Positions 1 through 8,971 of a DNA stretch of 64,000 bases are shown piece after piece (within the stretch, counting starts at the first letter, position 1; every line of letters starts with the position of its first letter). Below the pieces are notes generated by a model. The model searched no databases. It had not been told where the DNA came from and was given only the letters and a program-made list of their open reading frames with translations. The DNA is from MAG-121220-bin8 sp002700465 (GTDB lineage: Bacteria; Bacteroidota; Bacteroidia; Flavobacteriales; Flavobacteriaceae), in the NCBI GenBank assembly GCA_943789295.1, contig CALSTO010000001.1, forward strand, positions 124,001 through 188,000, read 5' to 3'. The translations under genes and the position numbers were made by a program.

Positions 1-266
1 GAATCTTGTGCAAAATTATTATCATTTGAAATAAAGACACCAGGAACACTTTCAATATATTCACTTAAATAAAATTGTTTTGCGGTAGATTGAAATTTTG
101 AAAAACTTTTTGATGAAATTGCAAAAGGAGAGTTTTTGATATTTTTCTTAATTTTTGTAATTGAAACAACAACTTCTTTGAGCTTAATACTGTCATTTAA
201 AGAGTTTTGTGAAAAAGAAAAAAATCCCTGTAAAACTAAAATTAAAATTATTCTATTTTTTAGCAT
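1..266 (-). CDS. TonB-dependent outer-membrane receptor, N-terminal part (runs off the left edge)
   Basis: This is the first 88 or so codons of a larger gene whose 3' part lies outside the window. The start at 266 gives a signal peptide (MLKNRIILILVLQGFFSFSQ) followed by LKEVVVSITKI and SEYIESVPGVFISNDN, which is the usual beginning of a TonB-dependent receptor plug domain. There is no carboxypeptidase-like or long SusC-type N-terminal domain before the plug, so an ordinary metal, siderophore or cofactor receptor is more likely than SusC. The ATG lies inside the last codons of rluF (14-base overlap), so it probably belongs to the rpsP-rimM-rluF transcript. The ligand cannot be told from this fragment. 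Confidence 0.72.
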   Translation of the reverse strand, partial: MLKNRIILILVLQGFFSFSQNSLNDSIKLKEVVVSITKIKKNIKNSPFAISSKSFSKFQSTAKQFYLSEYIESVPGVFISNDNNFAQD

Positions 267-987
267 GTGTTTCAGATGATTTTGATAATAGTTCTTTTAG
301 CTCAGATATTTCTGCATCACTAAAATATCTCCATTCTCCAACACGAATATCTAAATTGATATTCATAATTCTAATTCTATTTAATTTTTTAACTCTGTAG
401 CCAAGATACTCACACATTCTTCTAATTTGTCTGTTCAATCCTTGTGTTAAAATAATTTTAAATTCGTAATCCTTAATCATTTTTACTTCGCAAGGTCTTG
501 TTACGGTGTTCAATATCGGAATTCCTTTACTCATTTGTTTTACAAAGTCATTATTGATTGGTTTATCAACTGTGACATGATATTCTTTTTCATGTTTATT
601 TTTAGCTCTAAGAATTTTGTTTACAATATCGCCATCATTGGTTAAAAAGATTAGACCCTCCGAAGTTTTATCTAATCTTCCAATTGGAAATATTCTTTTA
701 GGATGATTTACATAATCTATAATATTATCTTTTTCTACTCCCGAGTCAGTTGTACAAACGATTCCCTTTGGTTTATTTAATATTATATAAATCTTTTTGT
801 TTGGTTTTTTTGATATCTTTTCCCCGTCAACTGCAATAGTATCATCTAAATCTATTTTTTCTCCCATTTGAGCTATCACACCATTTATGGTAACTCTTTC
901 ATCTGTAATATATTTATCTGCTTCTCGTCTTGAACAAAATCCAGCTTGACTTAAATATTTATTAATTCTAATTTTCTTTTCGTTCAT
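253..987 (-). CDS. rluF: 23S rRNA pseudouridine synthase, RluF type
   Basis: RluF isomerises a uridine in 23S rRNA (U2604 in E. coli) to pseudouridine. The protein has an N-terminal S4 RNA-binding domain (about residues 6-55, with NKYLSQAGFCSRREAD) and a C-terminal synthase domain. The catalytic motif GRLD is intact at 103-106 (Asp106), followed by GLIFLTNDGDIVNKILRA; that last stretch and NRQIRRMCEYLGY are closer to RluF than to RluB or RluE. Length (244 aa) is normal for the family, though the last residues run into the downstream receptor gene. It sits 9 bases after rimM in the rpsP operon, so a role in ribosome maturation fits. The exact target base is inferred from family resemblance. 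Confidence 0.88.
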   Translation of the reverse strand: MNEKKIRINKYLSQAGFCSRREADKYITDERVTINGVIAQMGEKIDLDDTIAVDGEKISKKPNKKIYIILNKPKGIVCTTDSGVEKDNIIDYVNHPKRIFPIGRLDKTSEGLIFLTNDGDIVNKILRAKNKHEKEYHVTVDKPINNDFVKQMSKGIPILNTVTRPCEVKMIKDYEFKIILTQGLNRQIRRMCEYLGYRVKKLNRIRIMNINLDIRVGEWRYFSDAEISELKELLSKSSETHAKK

Positions 988-996
988 TTTATTAAT

Positions 997-1512
997 TTAT
1001 AAAGTAGTTAATCCCTCTGGCAAATTAAATTTTAGAGTTTTCTTATCCCTATTAATTTCAATTAAAAAATCATCAACTAATGGAATCATAACTTCATTTA
1101 ATCCATTATTCACAACAATAATTGGTTGAGAAGTCTGATCATTCACCTCCTTAACTTTTCCAATGTTTCCAAGACTTAAATCTAATACTGTGAAATTTAT
1201 AATTTCGTGATAATAAAATTTATTACCATTTAATTTTGGTAAATCTTTGATTGGAAGATAGGCTTTAGTCTTTAGAATTTTATTAGCTTTTTCTTCGGAA
1301 TCAATATTTTCAAGTTTAATTCTTAAGAGACTTGATTTGTGAAGCTTAATATTATCAACTGCGTAAGGAACTATTGTACCATCGATATCTAAAAAAATTG
1401 TTTTCATTTTTTTAAAATCTATTTCGTCAGAATCTAATTTTAAAAGTATTTCTCCTTTAAAACTAAATTTAGAAACGATTTTACCAAGATAAAAGCAATC
1501 TTGTGTATTCAT
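997..1512 (-). CDS. rimM: Ribosome maturation factor RimM
   Basis: RimM binds ribosomal protein S19 and helps mature the 3' domain of 16S rRNA in the 30S subunit. The N-terminal half has the RimM start FYLGKIVSKFSFKGEILLKL, and the C-terminal half is the PRC-barrel domain (about residues 98-170, with FTVLDLSLGNIGKVKEVND and MIPLVDDFLIEIN). At 171 aa it is full length. It follows rpsP directly, as in many bacteria, but the trmD and rplS genes that often follow are not here; rluF comes next instead. It is probably co-transcribed from the rpsP promoter. Confidence 0.93.
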   Translation of the reverse strand: MNTQDCFYLGKIVSKFSFKGEILLKLDSDEIDFKKMKTIFLDIDGTIVPYAVDNIKLHKSSLLRIKLENIDSEEKANKILKTKAYLPIKDLPKLNGNKFYYHEIINFTVLDLSLGNIGKVKEVNDQTSQPIIVVNNGLNEVMIPLVDDFLIEINRDKKTLKFNLPEGLTTL

Positions 1513-1537
1513 CGTGTAAATATGTAAAAAATTATTT

Positions 1538-1844
1538 TTCTTCAGCAGCAGGTGCTTCTTCAGCAGCAGGCGCTTCCTTCAGCAGCAGGCGCTTCTTCAG
1601 CAGCAGGCGCTTCTTCAGCAGCAGGTGCTTCTTCAGCAGCAGGTGCTTCTTCAGCAGCAGGCGCTTCTTCAGCAGCAGGTGCTTCTTCAGCAGCAGGTGC
1701 TTCTTCAGCAGCAGGTGCTTCTTCAGCAGCAGGTGCTTCTTCAGCAGCAGGCGCTTCTTCAGCAGCAGGTGCTTCTTCAGCAGCAGGCGCTTCTTCAGCA
1801 GCAGGCGCTTCTTCAGCAGCAGGCGCTTCTTCAGCAGCTAATGC
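1538..1844 (-). repeat. 18-bp tandem repeat array coding the S16 tail
   Basis: Sixteen near-identical 18-base units occur head to tail, each coding EEAPAA on the minus strand, plus a variant unit (EEALAA) at the inner end (1827-1844). Units differ almost only by a C/T third-position change in the alanine codon. One unit, starting at 1574, has 19 bases and shifts the frame. Such near-identity implies recent expansion by replication slippage or unequal recombination. Confidence 0.95.
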
Positions 1845-2291
1845 TTCTTCAGCTTTTGCTTTTCTTTTTGCACTAACTTCTTTTTCAAGTTCTAAAGCTT
1901 TTTTCTTTTGTAGCTGAGTTTCTTTTTCTAGAGAGGATTTTTTACTATCGATGGAAGAAGATTTTTCACTTAACCATTGTTCGAATTTCTCTTCAACTTG
2001 TTCTTCAGTTAAGGCTCCTTTTCTTACACCATTTCTCAAGTGATTCTTCATTAAGACTCCTGTGTAAGATAAAATATTTCTTGCGGTATCTGTAGGTTGA
2101 GCTCCAAACTGTAACCACTTAACAGATTCGTCAATATCTAAATTGATTGTTGCTGGATTTGTATTTGGATTGTAAGTTCCTAGTTTTTGAAGGTAACGAC
2201 CATCTCTTTTTGCTCTTGCATCTGCTGCAACTATCCAATAAAATGGTTTTCCTTTTTTACCGTGTCTCTGAAGTCTTATTTTTACTGACAT
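1560..2291 (-). CDS. rpsP: 30S ribosomal protein S16 with long EEAPAA repeat tail, apparent frameshift at the end
   Basis: S16 is a small-subunit assembly protein. The conserved domain occupies about the first 80 residues (MSVKIRLQRHGKKGKPFYWI, YLQKLGTYNPN). A charged linker follows up to residue 148, then a tail of six-residue EEAPAA units. Normal S16 is about 80-100 aa; Bacteroidota forms carry acidic Ala/Glu tails, but this one is unusually long. Near the end one unit is 19 bases instead of 18 (extra C at 1576/1577 on the plus strand). As read, the protein ends in EGSACC with a stop at 1560. Without the extra base it would continue as EEAPAAEEAPAAEEK and stop at 1532-1534, giving 252 aa. 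Sequencing error, slippage in the repeat and a real variant are all possible. Confidence 0.92.
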   Translation of the reverse strand: MSVKIRLQRHGKKGKPFYWIVAADARAKRDGRYLQKLGTYNPNTNPATINLDIDESVKWLQFGAQPTDTARNILSYTGVLMKNHLRNGVRKGALTEEQVEEKFEQWLSEKSSSIDSKKSSLEKETQLQKKKALELEKEVSAKRKAKAEEALAAEEAPAAEEAPAAEEAPAAEEAPAAEEAPAAEEAPAAEEAPAAEEAPAAEEAPAAEEAPAAEEAPAAEEAPAAEEAPAAEEAPAAEGSACC

Positions 2292-2338
2292 ATCAAATTA
2301 AATTTTTGAGGTACTAAACCCCGGTTATTAATGAGGTG

Positions 2339-2368
2339 CAAATGTAATTTATTTTTTGAAACTGACAA
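2339..2368 (-). promoter_or_regulatory. Bacteroidota-type promoter for the rpsP operon
   Basis: On the minus strand the -7 element TACATTTG (2339-2346) matches TAnnTTTG exactly. A -33 TTG (2366-2368) sits 19 bases upstream. The same 19-base spacing is found at both tRNA promoters in this window. It lies 47 bases upstream of the rpsP start, inside the divergent gap with dnaE. Confidence 0.7.
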
Positions 2369-2469
2369 ATCTATATTTTTAAATTATATAGAGTTAATAA
2401 CTTACTTAAATACTTTTAGATTTAATATAAAAGATGGTTATTTTTAAATACTTAAAATCACTTAAATAG

Positions 2470-5400
2470 ATGTATTTAGTTTTTGATACTGAAACCACAG
2501 GTTTACCAAAAAAATGGAAAGCTCCACTTTCAGATTTAGATAATTGGCCTAGATGTGTTCAGCTTGCATGGCAATTACATGATTCTAAAGGTATTTTAAT
2601 TTCAAGTCACAGTTATTTGATTAAACCAGACAACTATAATATCCCATATGAATCTGAAAAAATACATGGTATTTCAACTGCTTTAGCCACAAATATTGGT
2701 GATGATTTAGTTAGTGTCCTTAATAAATTTACACATGATCTTAGTCTGGCTGGTTTTATAATAGGTCATAATGTGAAATTTGATTTAAATATTATCGGAG
2801 CTGAATTATTAAGGATAAAATCAGATGTTAATTTACTTGAAAAAGATATTTTAGATACCTGTACTGAACTTACAGCAAATGTTTGTAAAATCCCAGGCGG
2901 TAGAGGCGGTAAGTTTAAATTTCCTACCCTTATAGAATTATATTCTTTTCTTTTTAATGACAGCTTTAGTGAGGCGCATAATGCTTCTGCTGATGTTGAA
3001 GCAACTGCAAGAGCTTTTTTTGAATTAGTAAGAATTGGAATTATTAATCAATCAGTTTTTAAAGGATATCCAGAACTATCAGAGGGATTAAGAACTTTTG
3101 ATGAATCAAAGGTTCCTCTATTTGGAATAAAACATTTAAACCTTAAAAAAGAATCAGAAAAGGTTAGTAAAAAAGCTTCCAAAGAAAATTCAGTTGATAA
3201 AAAAATAATCGATTCTATCCCAGAAAAATTAATATCATTTCCTTTTTCTCATTTACATAATAATACTCAGTTTTCTGTATTACAATCGACATCAAGAATT
3301 GCTAATATTGTTAAAAAAGCAGGTGAAAGCAATATGCCAGCAATTGCAATAACTGATAGAGGAAATATGATGGGCTGTTTTCATTTTATTAAAGCAATTA
3401 AAAGCTATAATAATTCTATTTCATCTGATTCAAATGATATTAAAATTAAACCAATAATTGGTTGTGAGCTTAATGTGTGCTTAAATCATAAAGATAAATC
3501 AAATAGAGATGATGGTTATCAAATTGTTTTCCTAGCTAAAAATAAAAACGGTTACAGAAATTTATCCAAAATGTGTTCTATTGGTTATACTGAAGGATTC
3601 TATTATGTCCCAAGAGTTGACAGAGAAGTTATTGAAAAATATAAGGAAGATCTTATTGTTTTATCTGGAAATATGTACGGTGAAGTTGCAAGTAAATTAT
3701 TAAATATTGGGGAGTCGCAAGCTGAGGATGCTCTTTTATATTGGAAGAACTTATTTGATAAAGATTTTTACTTAGAAATGATGAGGCATGGTCAAGAAGA
3801 TGAAAACAGAGTAAATGAAAACTTGATCCAATTCTCTGTTAGACACGATATAAAGATTGTTCCAACTAATAATTCATTTTACTTAAATAAAGAAGACGCA
3901 AATGCACATGATATTTTACTTTGTGTAAAAGATGGAGAAAAACAGTCAACTCCAATCGGAAGAGGTAGAGGTTTTAGATACGGCTTACCCAACCAAGAAT
4001 ATTACTTTAAAACTTCAAATGAAATGAAGTTTTTATTCAAAGATTATCCAGAGTTTTTTAGTAATATTTCTGAAATAGTTGATAAAATTGAAGTTTATGA
4101 ATTAGCTAGAGATGTTTTACTTCCAAAATTTACAATACCTGAAAGTTATGAATCAGATTCTAAAGAGGATTTAGAAAATGAGTATTTAAAATTTTTAACT
4201 TTTGAAGGAGCAAAAAATCATTATAAACAAATAGATAATGATTTAGAAGAAAGGATTTTATTTGAACTTAATGTTATAAAAAATTCAGGATATCCTGGCT
4301 ATTTTTTAATAGTTCAAGATTTGATCAAGGCAGCAATAGAAATGGGTGTGTCTGTTGGTCCAGGTAGAGGTTCGGCAGCTGGATCTGTAGTTGCATATTG
4401 TTTAGGAATCACTAAAATAGATCCAATTAAATACGATTTACTTTTTGAGAGATTTTTAAATCCAGACAGGGTAAGTATGCCTGATATTGATATCGATTTT
4501 GATGATGAAGGAAGAGGTAGAGTAATTGAATATGTAATAGAAAAATATGGTGCTAATCAAGTAGCTCAAATAATTACATACGGTAAAATGGCTGCTAAGT
4601 CTTCTATTAGAGATACAGCTAGGGTATTGGATTTATCATTAGGAGATGCTGATAGAATTGCTAAGCTTATTCCTAATTTAAAGTTGAAAGATATTTTTGA
4701 AAAAGATGAAAAGAAATTAAATGACGATTTAAGGTCAGAAGATTTTTCAAATGTATTAGAACTTAAATCTCTTTCTAATGGAGATGATCTTCAAGCTGAA
4801 ACTATTAATCAAGCTAGAATTTTAGAGGGAAGTTTGAGAAATGTTGGAACTCATGCTTGTGGAATAATTATTACACCTGATGATATAACCAACTTTGTTC
4901 CAATAGCTACAGCCAAAGACTCAGATTTGTTTGTTACACAATATGATAATTCTGTAGTAGAAAGCGCTGGGTTATTAAAAATGGACTTTTTAGGTTTAAA
5001 AACACTGACTCTAATTAAAGATACAGTTAAGCTTATCAAGTACAAACATGATATTGATATTGATATTGATTCGATTCCTTTAGATGACACAAAAACATAT
5101 GAACTTTTTCAAAAGGGAGAAACTGTTGGTGTATTTCAGTACGAAAGTGCAGGAATGCAAAAATATTTGCGTGATTTAAAACCAACTGTTTTTGAAGATT
5201 TAATTGCGATGAATGCCTTGTATAGACCAGGTCCACTTGAATACATCCCCTCTTTTGTTAATAGAAAAAACGGAAAAGAAGATATTACCTATGATATTCC
5301 TATTATGGAAGAATCATTAAAAGAAACATACGGAATTACTGTATATCAAGAACAGGTAATGCAGTTGTCTCAGAAACTTGCTAATTTTTCTAAGGGTGAT

Positions 5401-6798
5401 GCCGATCTTCTTAGAAAAGCAATGGGTAAAAAAATATTTGATTTATTAAGTAAACTAAAACCAAAATTTTTAGATGGGGGTGAGTCGAACGGATTTGAAA
5501 GAGAAATACTTGAGAAAATTTGGAAAGATTGGGAGGCGTTTGCATCCTATGCATTTAATAAATCACATTCAACATGTTACGCTTTAATAGCATATCAAAC
5601 AGCATATTTAAAATCTCATTATCCAGCAGAATATATGGCTGCTGTACTGTCGAATAATATGAATGACATTAAACAAGTGAGTTTCTTTATGGAAGAGTGT
5701 AAAAGAATGTCTATTAAAGTATTAGGTCCAGATGTAAACGAGTCCTTTTATAAATTTACAGTAAACGATAATAATGCTATAAGATTTGGAATGGGAGCTG
5801 TTAAAGGTGTAGGTTCTGGAGCTGTTAAAACAATAATAGAGGGGAGAAAAGAAAAGAGATACAATTCAATTTTTGATTTAACTAAGACTATAGACTTAAG
5901 GTCAGCAAATAAAAAAGCATTTGATAGCTTAGTTTACGCAGGAGGTTTTGATTCTTTTGAAGGTGTTAATAGAGCCCAATATTTACAAGATAATGGAGAT
6001 GGAATTACTTTTATAGAAAAGGCTTTAAAATTTGGATCTAAATTTCAAGAAAATAAAAATTCAGCTCAGGTTAGTCTTTTTGCAAATTCTGACGAAGTTC
6101 AATTACAAGAGCCTAACATTCCGCACTGTGATCCATGGCCCAATTTAGAAGAATTAAAACTCGAAAAGGAAGTGGTGGGAATTTATATTTCTGGTCATCC
6201 ATTAGATGACTATAAAACTCCTTTAAAGCATTTTTGTAATGCTCCTCTTGATGTTTTAAAAGATTTAAATTCGTTAATTAATAAAGAACTTAGGATAGGA
6301 GGAATTATTGGAGAAGTTGAGCATAGAATTTCTAAAAATGGAAAAGGCTGGGCAAGATTTACTGTTGAAGATTTTACTGATTCTTATGATTTTAGAATTT
6401 TTGGTGAAGAATATTTAAAATTTAAGCATTTCCTTTTTGAAAGTAATTTTATTTATTTAAGATTGATAGTTAAAGAAGGGTGGAGAAATAGAGATACAGG
6501 TAAGACAGGAGACCCGAGAATTAGTTTTTTGTCTTTTCAACAATTGCAAGATACCTTAGAAAATAACTCAAAGAAATTAACTATCCAGTTAAGTATAAAT
6601 GAATTAGATGATAGTCAATTAAAGGATATTAAAACTCTCTTTAAAAAGTATAAAGGTAAAAATCAACTTGAGTTTTCTTTCTTTGAAAATAATGAAAAAA
6701 TTAAGCTTACAATGCTTAGTGAAAATTTTAAAGTATCAATAAATGAGGAACTGATTTCTAAAATTAAAGAGAAGAATTTACATTTCAAATTATCTTAA
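2470..6798 (+). CDS. dnaE: DNA polymerase III alpha subunit with fused N-terminal proofreading exonuclease
   Basis: This is the replicative DNA polymerase catalytic subunit. Domains in order: a DnaQ-like DEDDh 3'-5' exonuclease (about 1-190; FDTETTG at 5-11, IIGHNVKFDL near 97, HNASAD near 170), a PHP domain (from about 255, SHLHNNTQFS), the C-family polymerase core (GPGRGSAAGS near 631; catalytic PDIDIDF at 671-677), a clamp-binding type motif QVSLF at 1200-1204, and an OB-fold region (about 1277-1370). At 1442 aa it is much longer than E. coli DnaE (about 1160) because of the exonuclease, an arrangement known from Bacteroidota. It is transcribed divergently from rpsP. The polymerase and exonuclease motifs are intact, so both activities are expected. 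Confidence 0.96.
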   Translation: MYLVFDTETTGLPKKWKAPLSDLDNWPRCVQLAWQLHDSKGILISSHSYLIKPDNYNIPYESEKIHGISTALATNIGDDLVSVLNKFTHDLSLAGFIIGHNVKFDLNIIGAELLRIKSDVNLLEKDILDTCTELTANVCKIPGGRGGKFKFPTLIELYSFLFNDSFSEAHNASADVEATARAFFELVRIGIINQSVFKGYPELSEGLRTFDESKVPLFGIKHLNLKKESEKVSKKASKENSVDKKIIDSIPEKLISFPFSHLHNNTQFSVLQSTSRIANIVKKAGESNMPAIAITDRGNMMGCFHFIKAIKSYNNSISSDSNDIKIKPIIGCELNVCLNHKDKSNRDDGYQIVFLAKNKNGYRNLSKMCSIGYTEGFYYVPRVDREVIEKYKEDLIVLSGNMYGEVASKLLNIGESQAEDALLYWKNLFDKDFYLEMMRHGQEDENRVNENLIQFSVRHDIKIVPTNNSFYLNKEDANAHDILLCVKDGEKQSTPIGRGRGFRYGLPNQEYYFKTSNEMKFLFKDYPEFFSNISEIVDKIEVYELARDVLLPKFTIPESYESDSKEDLENEYLKFLTFEGAKNHYKQIDNDLEERILFELNVIKNSGYPGYFLIVQDLIKAAIEMGVSVGPGRGSAAGSVVAYCLGITKIDPIKYDLLFERFLNPDRVSMPDIDIDFDDEGRGRVIEYVIEKYGANQVAQIITYGKMAAKSSIRDTARVLDLSLGDADRIAKLIPNLKLKDIFEKDEKKLNDDLRSEDFSNVLELKSLSNGDDLQAETINQARILEGSLRNVGTHACGIIITPDDITNFVPIATAKDSDLFVTQYDNSVVESAGLLKMDFLGLKTLTLIKDTVKLIKYKHDIDIDIDSIPLDDTKTYELFQKGETVGVFQYESAGMQKYLRDLKPTVFEDLIAMNALYRPGPLEYIPSFVNRKNGKEDITYDIPIMEESLKETYGITVYQEQVMQLSQKLANFSKGDADLLRKAMGKKIFDLLSKLKPKFLDGGESNGFEREILEKIWKDWEAFASYAFNKSHSTCYALIAYQTAYLKSHYPAEYMAAVLSNNMNDIKQVSFFMEECKRMSIKVLGPDVNESFYKFTVNDNNAIRFGMGAVKGVGSGAVKTIIEGRKEKRYNSIFDLTKTIDLRSANKKAFDSLVYAGGFDSFEGVNRAQYLQDNGDGITFIEKALKFGSKFQENKNSAQVSLFANSDEVQLQEPNIPHCDPWPNLEELKLEKEVVGIYISGHPLDDYKTPLKHFCNAPLDVLKDLNSLINKELRIGGIIGEVEHRISKNGKGWARFTVEDFTDSYDFRIFGEEYLKFKHFLFESNFIYLRLIVKEGWRNRDTGKTGDPRISFLSFQQLQDTLENNSKKLTIQLSINELDDSQLKDIKTLFKKYKGKNQLEFSFFENNEKIKLTMLSENFKVSINEELISKIKEKNLHFKLS

Positions 6799-6804
6799 AT
6801 TGTT

Positions 6805-8364
6805 TTGATGAAAAATTTGTTTTTACTAAGTCTTATAGCAAGTTTATTTTTTTCATGTCAAAGTGAAATTGAAAAACCTAATTTTATTTTTATTTACACG
6901 GACGACCAAAGGTTTGATACCGTTGGTTTAATTGGAAATAACCAGGTCATAACGCCAAATTTAGATAAACTAGTTAAAAACGGGGCTGTTTTTTCTAATA
7001 CTTATAATATGGGAGCGTGGCATGGGGCAATATGTGTCGCCTCAAGATCAATGATAATTTCTGGTAAATCAGTTTGGAGAGCAAAAGAAGCATTCAATTC
7101 GCCAACTAACGTTCAAATTAATTCACAGATTTCGTCCAAGAGTCAATCTATTTTAATCGCTGAAACTTGGCCTAAAATTTTTAAAAAAAATGGCTATAAA
7201 ACTTATATGACTGGAAAATGGCATGTTCAATTGCCTGTAGAAAAAGTTTTTGATGTAGTAGTTAATAAACGGCCTGGAATGCCAGATGATAATAGAGGAT
7301 TATTTGCAAAACAATTACGTGTTTGGAAAGACGAATCTGGTTATATTTCAGAACTTGATAAGTATATGCCGGTAGGTTACGGAAGACCCGTTAACGAAGA
7401 GGATAACTCATGGGAATCAAGCGACACTTCTTTTGGCGGATTTTGGGAAGGTGGTAAGCACTGGAGTGAAGTACTTGCGGATGATGCAATAAATTTAATT
7501 GAGGATTCAAAAAAAGTTGATGATCCTTTCTTTATGTATTTAGCATTTAATGCTCCTCACGACCCTCGACAAGCACCTAAGCGTTTTCTAGAAATGTATC
7601 CTATTGATAAAATACAATTACCATCTAATTACTTGCCCCAGCATCCGTTTTGGAAAGAAATTGGTAATGAACCAGGCGTCAGAGATGAAGCTTTAGCTCC
7701 GTATCCAAGATCCGAATTCGCAGTAAAGAAACACATACAAGAATATTATGCTATAATTAGTCATTTAGATGAGCAGGTCGGGAAAATTGTATCCCATTTG
7801 GAAAATCAGAATATGTTGGATAATACGTATATCATTTTCACTTCAGATCATGGCTTGGCTGTTGGTCAGCACGGATTAATTGGTAAACAAAGTTTGTATG
7901 ATCATAGCATTAGAGTTCCAATGATTATTAATGGTCCAAATATTAAAAAGGGATCTGTCTACAATCAAGATATTTATCTCCAAGATATTGTTCCAACAAC
8001 TTTAGATATAGCGAATATTTCTATTCCGGAACATGTTGATTTTAAAAGTTTTTATAATATAATTTTTAATAAGGATATTAATAAAACTCATGACGCTATA
8101 TATGGTACATTTGGATGTTGTCCAGGAAATTATTTCGATTTTCAGCGAATGATTAGAAAAGATGGATATAAACTAATGTTATTTCCAAAAAATCAAAGAA
8201 TGGAATTGTACGATTTAAATCAGGATCCATATGAAATCAATAATCTAGTAGATAATTCAAAATATAAATTTAAGGTTAACGACTTGTACAAAGAATTGAC
8301 TCTTCTTCAAGAAGAAGTGGGCGATACGCTTAACCTAGATATGTATTTTAAAAACAAACTATAG
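6805..8364 (+). CDS. Sulfatase (cysteine type), secreted lipoprotein
   Basis: This is a family S1 sulfatase that should remove sulfate esters from a carbohydrate. A lipoprotein signal ends at Cys18 (LFFSC). The metal-binding start FIFIYTDDQRFD is present, and the active-site motif CVASR lies at 77-81, where Cys77 would be converted to formylglycine. FTSDHGLAVGQHGLIGK provides the C-terminal metal site. Length (519 aa) is normal. It starts 6 bases after dnaE, so it may be read from the dnaE transcript, and it separates dnaE from trxA, which are often neighbours in this group; it looks like an accessory insertion. It needs a formylglycine-generating enzyme, and a good candidate is encoded at 28705-29718. 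The substrate is not known. Confidence 0.9.
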   Translation: MMKNLFLLSLIASLFFSCQSEIEKPNFIFIYTDDQRFDTVGLIGNNQVITPNLDKLVKNGAVFSNTYNMGAWHGAICVASRSMIISGKSVWRAKEAFNSPTNVQINSQISSKSQSILIAETWPKIFKKNGYKTYMTGKWHVQLPVEKVFDVVVNKRPGMPDDNRGLFAKQLRVWKDESGYISELDKYMPVGYGRPVNEEDNSWESSDTSFGGFWEGGKHWSEVLADDAINLIEDSKKVDDPFFMYLAFNAPHDPRQAPKRFLEMYPIDKIQLPSNYLPQHPFWKEIGNEPGVRDEALAPYPRSEFAVKKHIQEYYAIISHLDEQVGKIVSHLENQNMLDNTYIIFTSDHGLAVGQHGLIGKQSLYDHSIRVPMIINGPNIKKGSVYNQDIYLQDIVPTTLDIANISIPEHVDFKSFYNIIFNKDINKTHDAIYGTFGCCPGNYFDFQRMIRKDGYKLMLFPKNQRMELYDLNQDPYEINNLVDNSKYKFKVNDLYKELTLLQEEVGDTLNLDMYFKNKL

Positions 8365-8449
8365 TTCTTTAAATAAAGTATTTATAATTTGAATAGTAAT
8401 AGATGTTTAGTTAATTTTAAATTTCAAAAATTAAATTAAAACAAAGAAT

Positions 8450-8767
8450 ATGGCATTAGAAATAACAGATGCAAATTTTGACGAATTAGTCTTAAAATCA
8501 TCAAAACCTGTAATGGTTGATTTTTGGGCAGAGTGGTGTGGACCATGCAGAATGCTTGGACCAATCATTGAAGAAGTTAGTAAAGACTATGAAGGTAAAG
8601 CCGTTGTAGGAAAATTGGATGTAGATTCTAATCAAGAATTTGCTGCAAAGTTCGGAGTAAGAAATATTCCTACTGTATTAGTTTTCAAAGATGGAGAATT
8701 AGTAAACCGTCAAGTTGGTGTATCTCCAAAAAATGTTTATACGGAAAGTATAGACGCATTATTATAG
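8450..8767 (+). CDS. trxA: Thioredoxin
   Basis: Thioredoxin is a cytoplasmic disulfide reductase that supplies electrons to ribonucleotide reductase and other enzymes. The 105-aa protein is a single domain with the canonical WCGPC motif at 29-33, the buried Asp in VMVDFWAEW and the cis-Pro in RNIPTVLVF. There is no signal peptide. It has its own 85-base upstream gap after the sulfatase. The tRNA-Asp gene with its own promoter follows. Confidence 0.96.
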   Translation: MALEITDANFDELVLKSSKPVMVDFWAEWCGPCRMLGPIIEEVSKDYEGKAVVGKLDVDSNQEFAAKFGVRNIPTVLVFKDGELVNRQVGVSPKNVYTESIDALL

Positions 8768-8783
8768 TAATACTTCTATTTGT

Positions 8784-8813
8784 TTGCGTAATTAAAAATG
8801 CAGTGTATATTTG
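8784..8813 (+). promoter_or_regulatory. Promoter of tRNA-Asp
   Basis: A -33 TTG (8784-8786), a 19-base spacer and a -7 TATATTTG (8806-8813) match the Bacteroidota sigma-factor consensus exactly. The tRNA starts 14 bases downstream. Confidence 0.75.
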
Positions 8814-8827
8814 CATTCGCTAATCTA

Positions 8828-8901
8828 GGTCTGGTAGTTCAGCTGGTTAGAATACCTGCCTGTCACGCAGGGGGTCGCGGGTTCGAGTCCCGTCCAGACC
8901 G
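8828..8901 (+). tRNA. tRNA-Asp (anticodon GUC)
   Basis: A full cloverleaf can be drawn. The acceptor stem is GGTCTGG with CCAGACC. The D arm contains AGTTCAGCTGGTTAGA, the anticodon loop contains CTGTCAC with anticodon GTC, and the T arm contains GGTTCGAGTCC. The discriminator base is G. The CCA end is not encoded. It is followed at once by a hairpin terminator. Confidence 0.96.
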
Positions 8902-8908
8902 CAAAATC

Positions 8909-8933
8909 ATCCTCCAATTTGGAGGATTTTTTG
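8909..8933 (+). terminator. Rho-independent terminator after tRNA-Asp
   Basis: The stem ATCCTCC / GGAGGAT (extendable by two A-T pairs) with a short loop is followed by a run of T. It lies 8 bases after the tRNA. Confidence 0.85.
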
Positions 8934-8971
8934 TTTTTACACAATGTTTAAAAGGTACTGTTTAAAATAAA

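Noticed and set aside
1..266. SusC-type receptor at the left edge
   Set aside because: The plug begins right after the signal peptide without the extra N-terminal domain usual in SusC, and no SusD gene is visible; the fragment is too short for a ligand call.
1503..1917. Three long plus-strand open frames rich in Ser/Arg/Phe, Gln/Leu and Ala/Gly across the repeat
   Set aside because: They are the three antisense readings of the 18-bp repeat in the S16 tail. A repeat whose unit is a multiple of three keeps frames open by itself; no start context or family match supports them.
5051..5075. Short GATATT repeat inside dnaE, resembling a microsatellite
   Set aside because: It encodes a DIDIDID stretch that keeps frame in a variable surface region of DnaE; three units are too few to suggest a special function.
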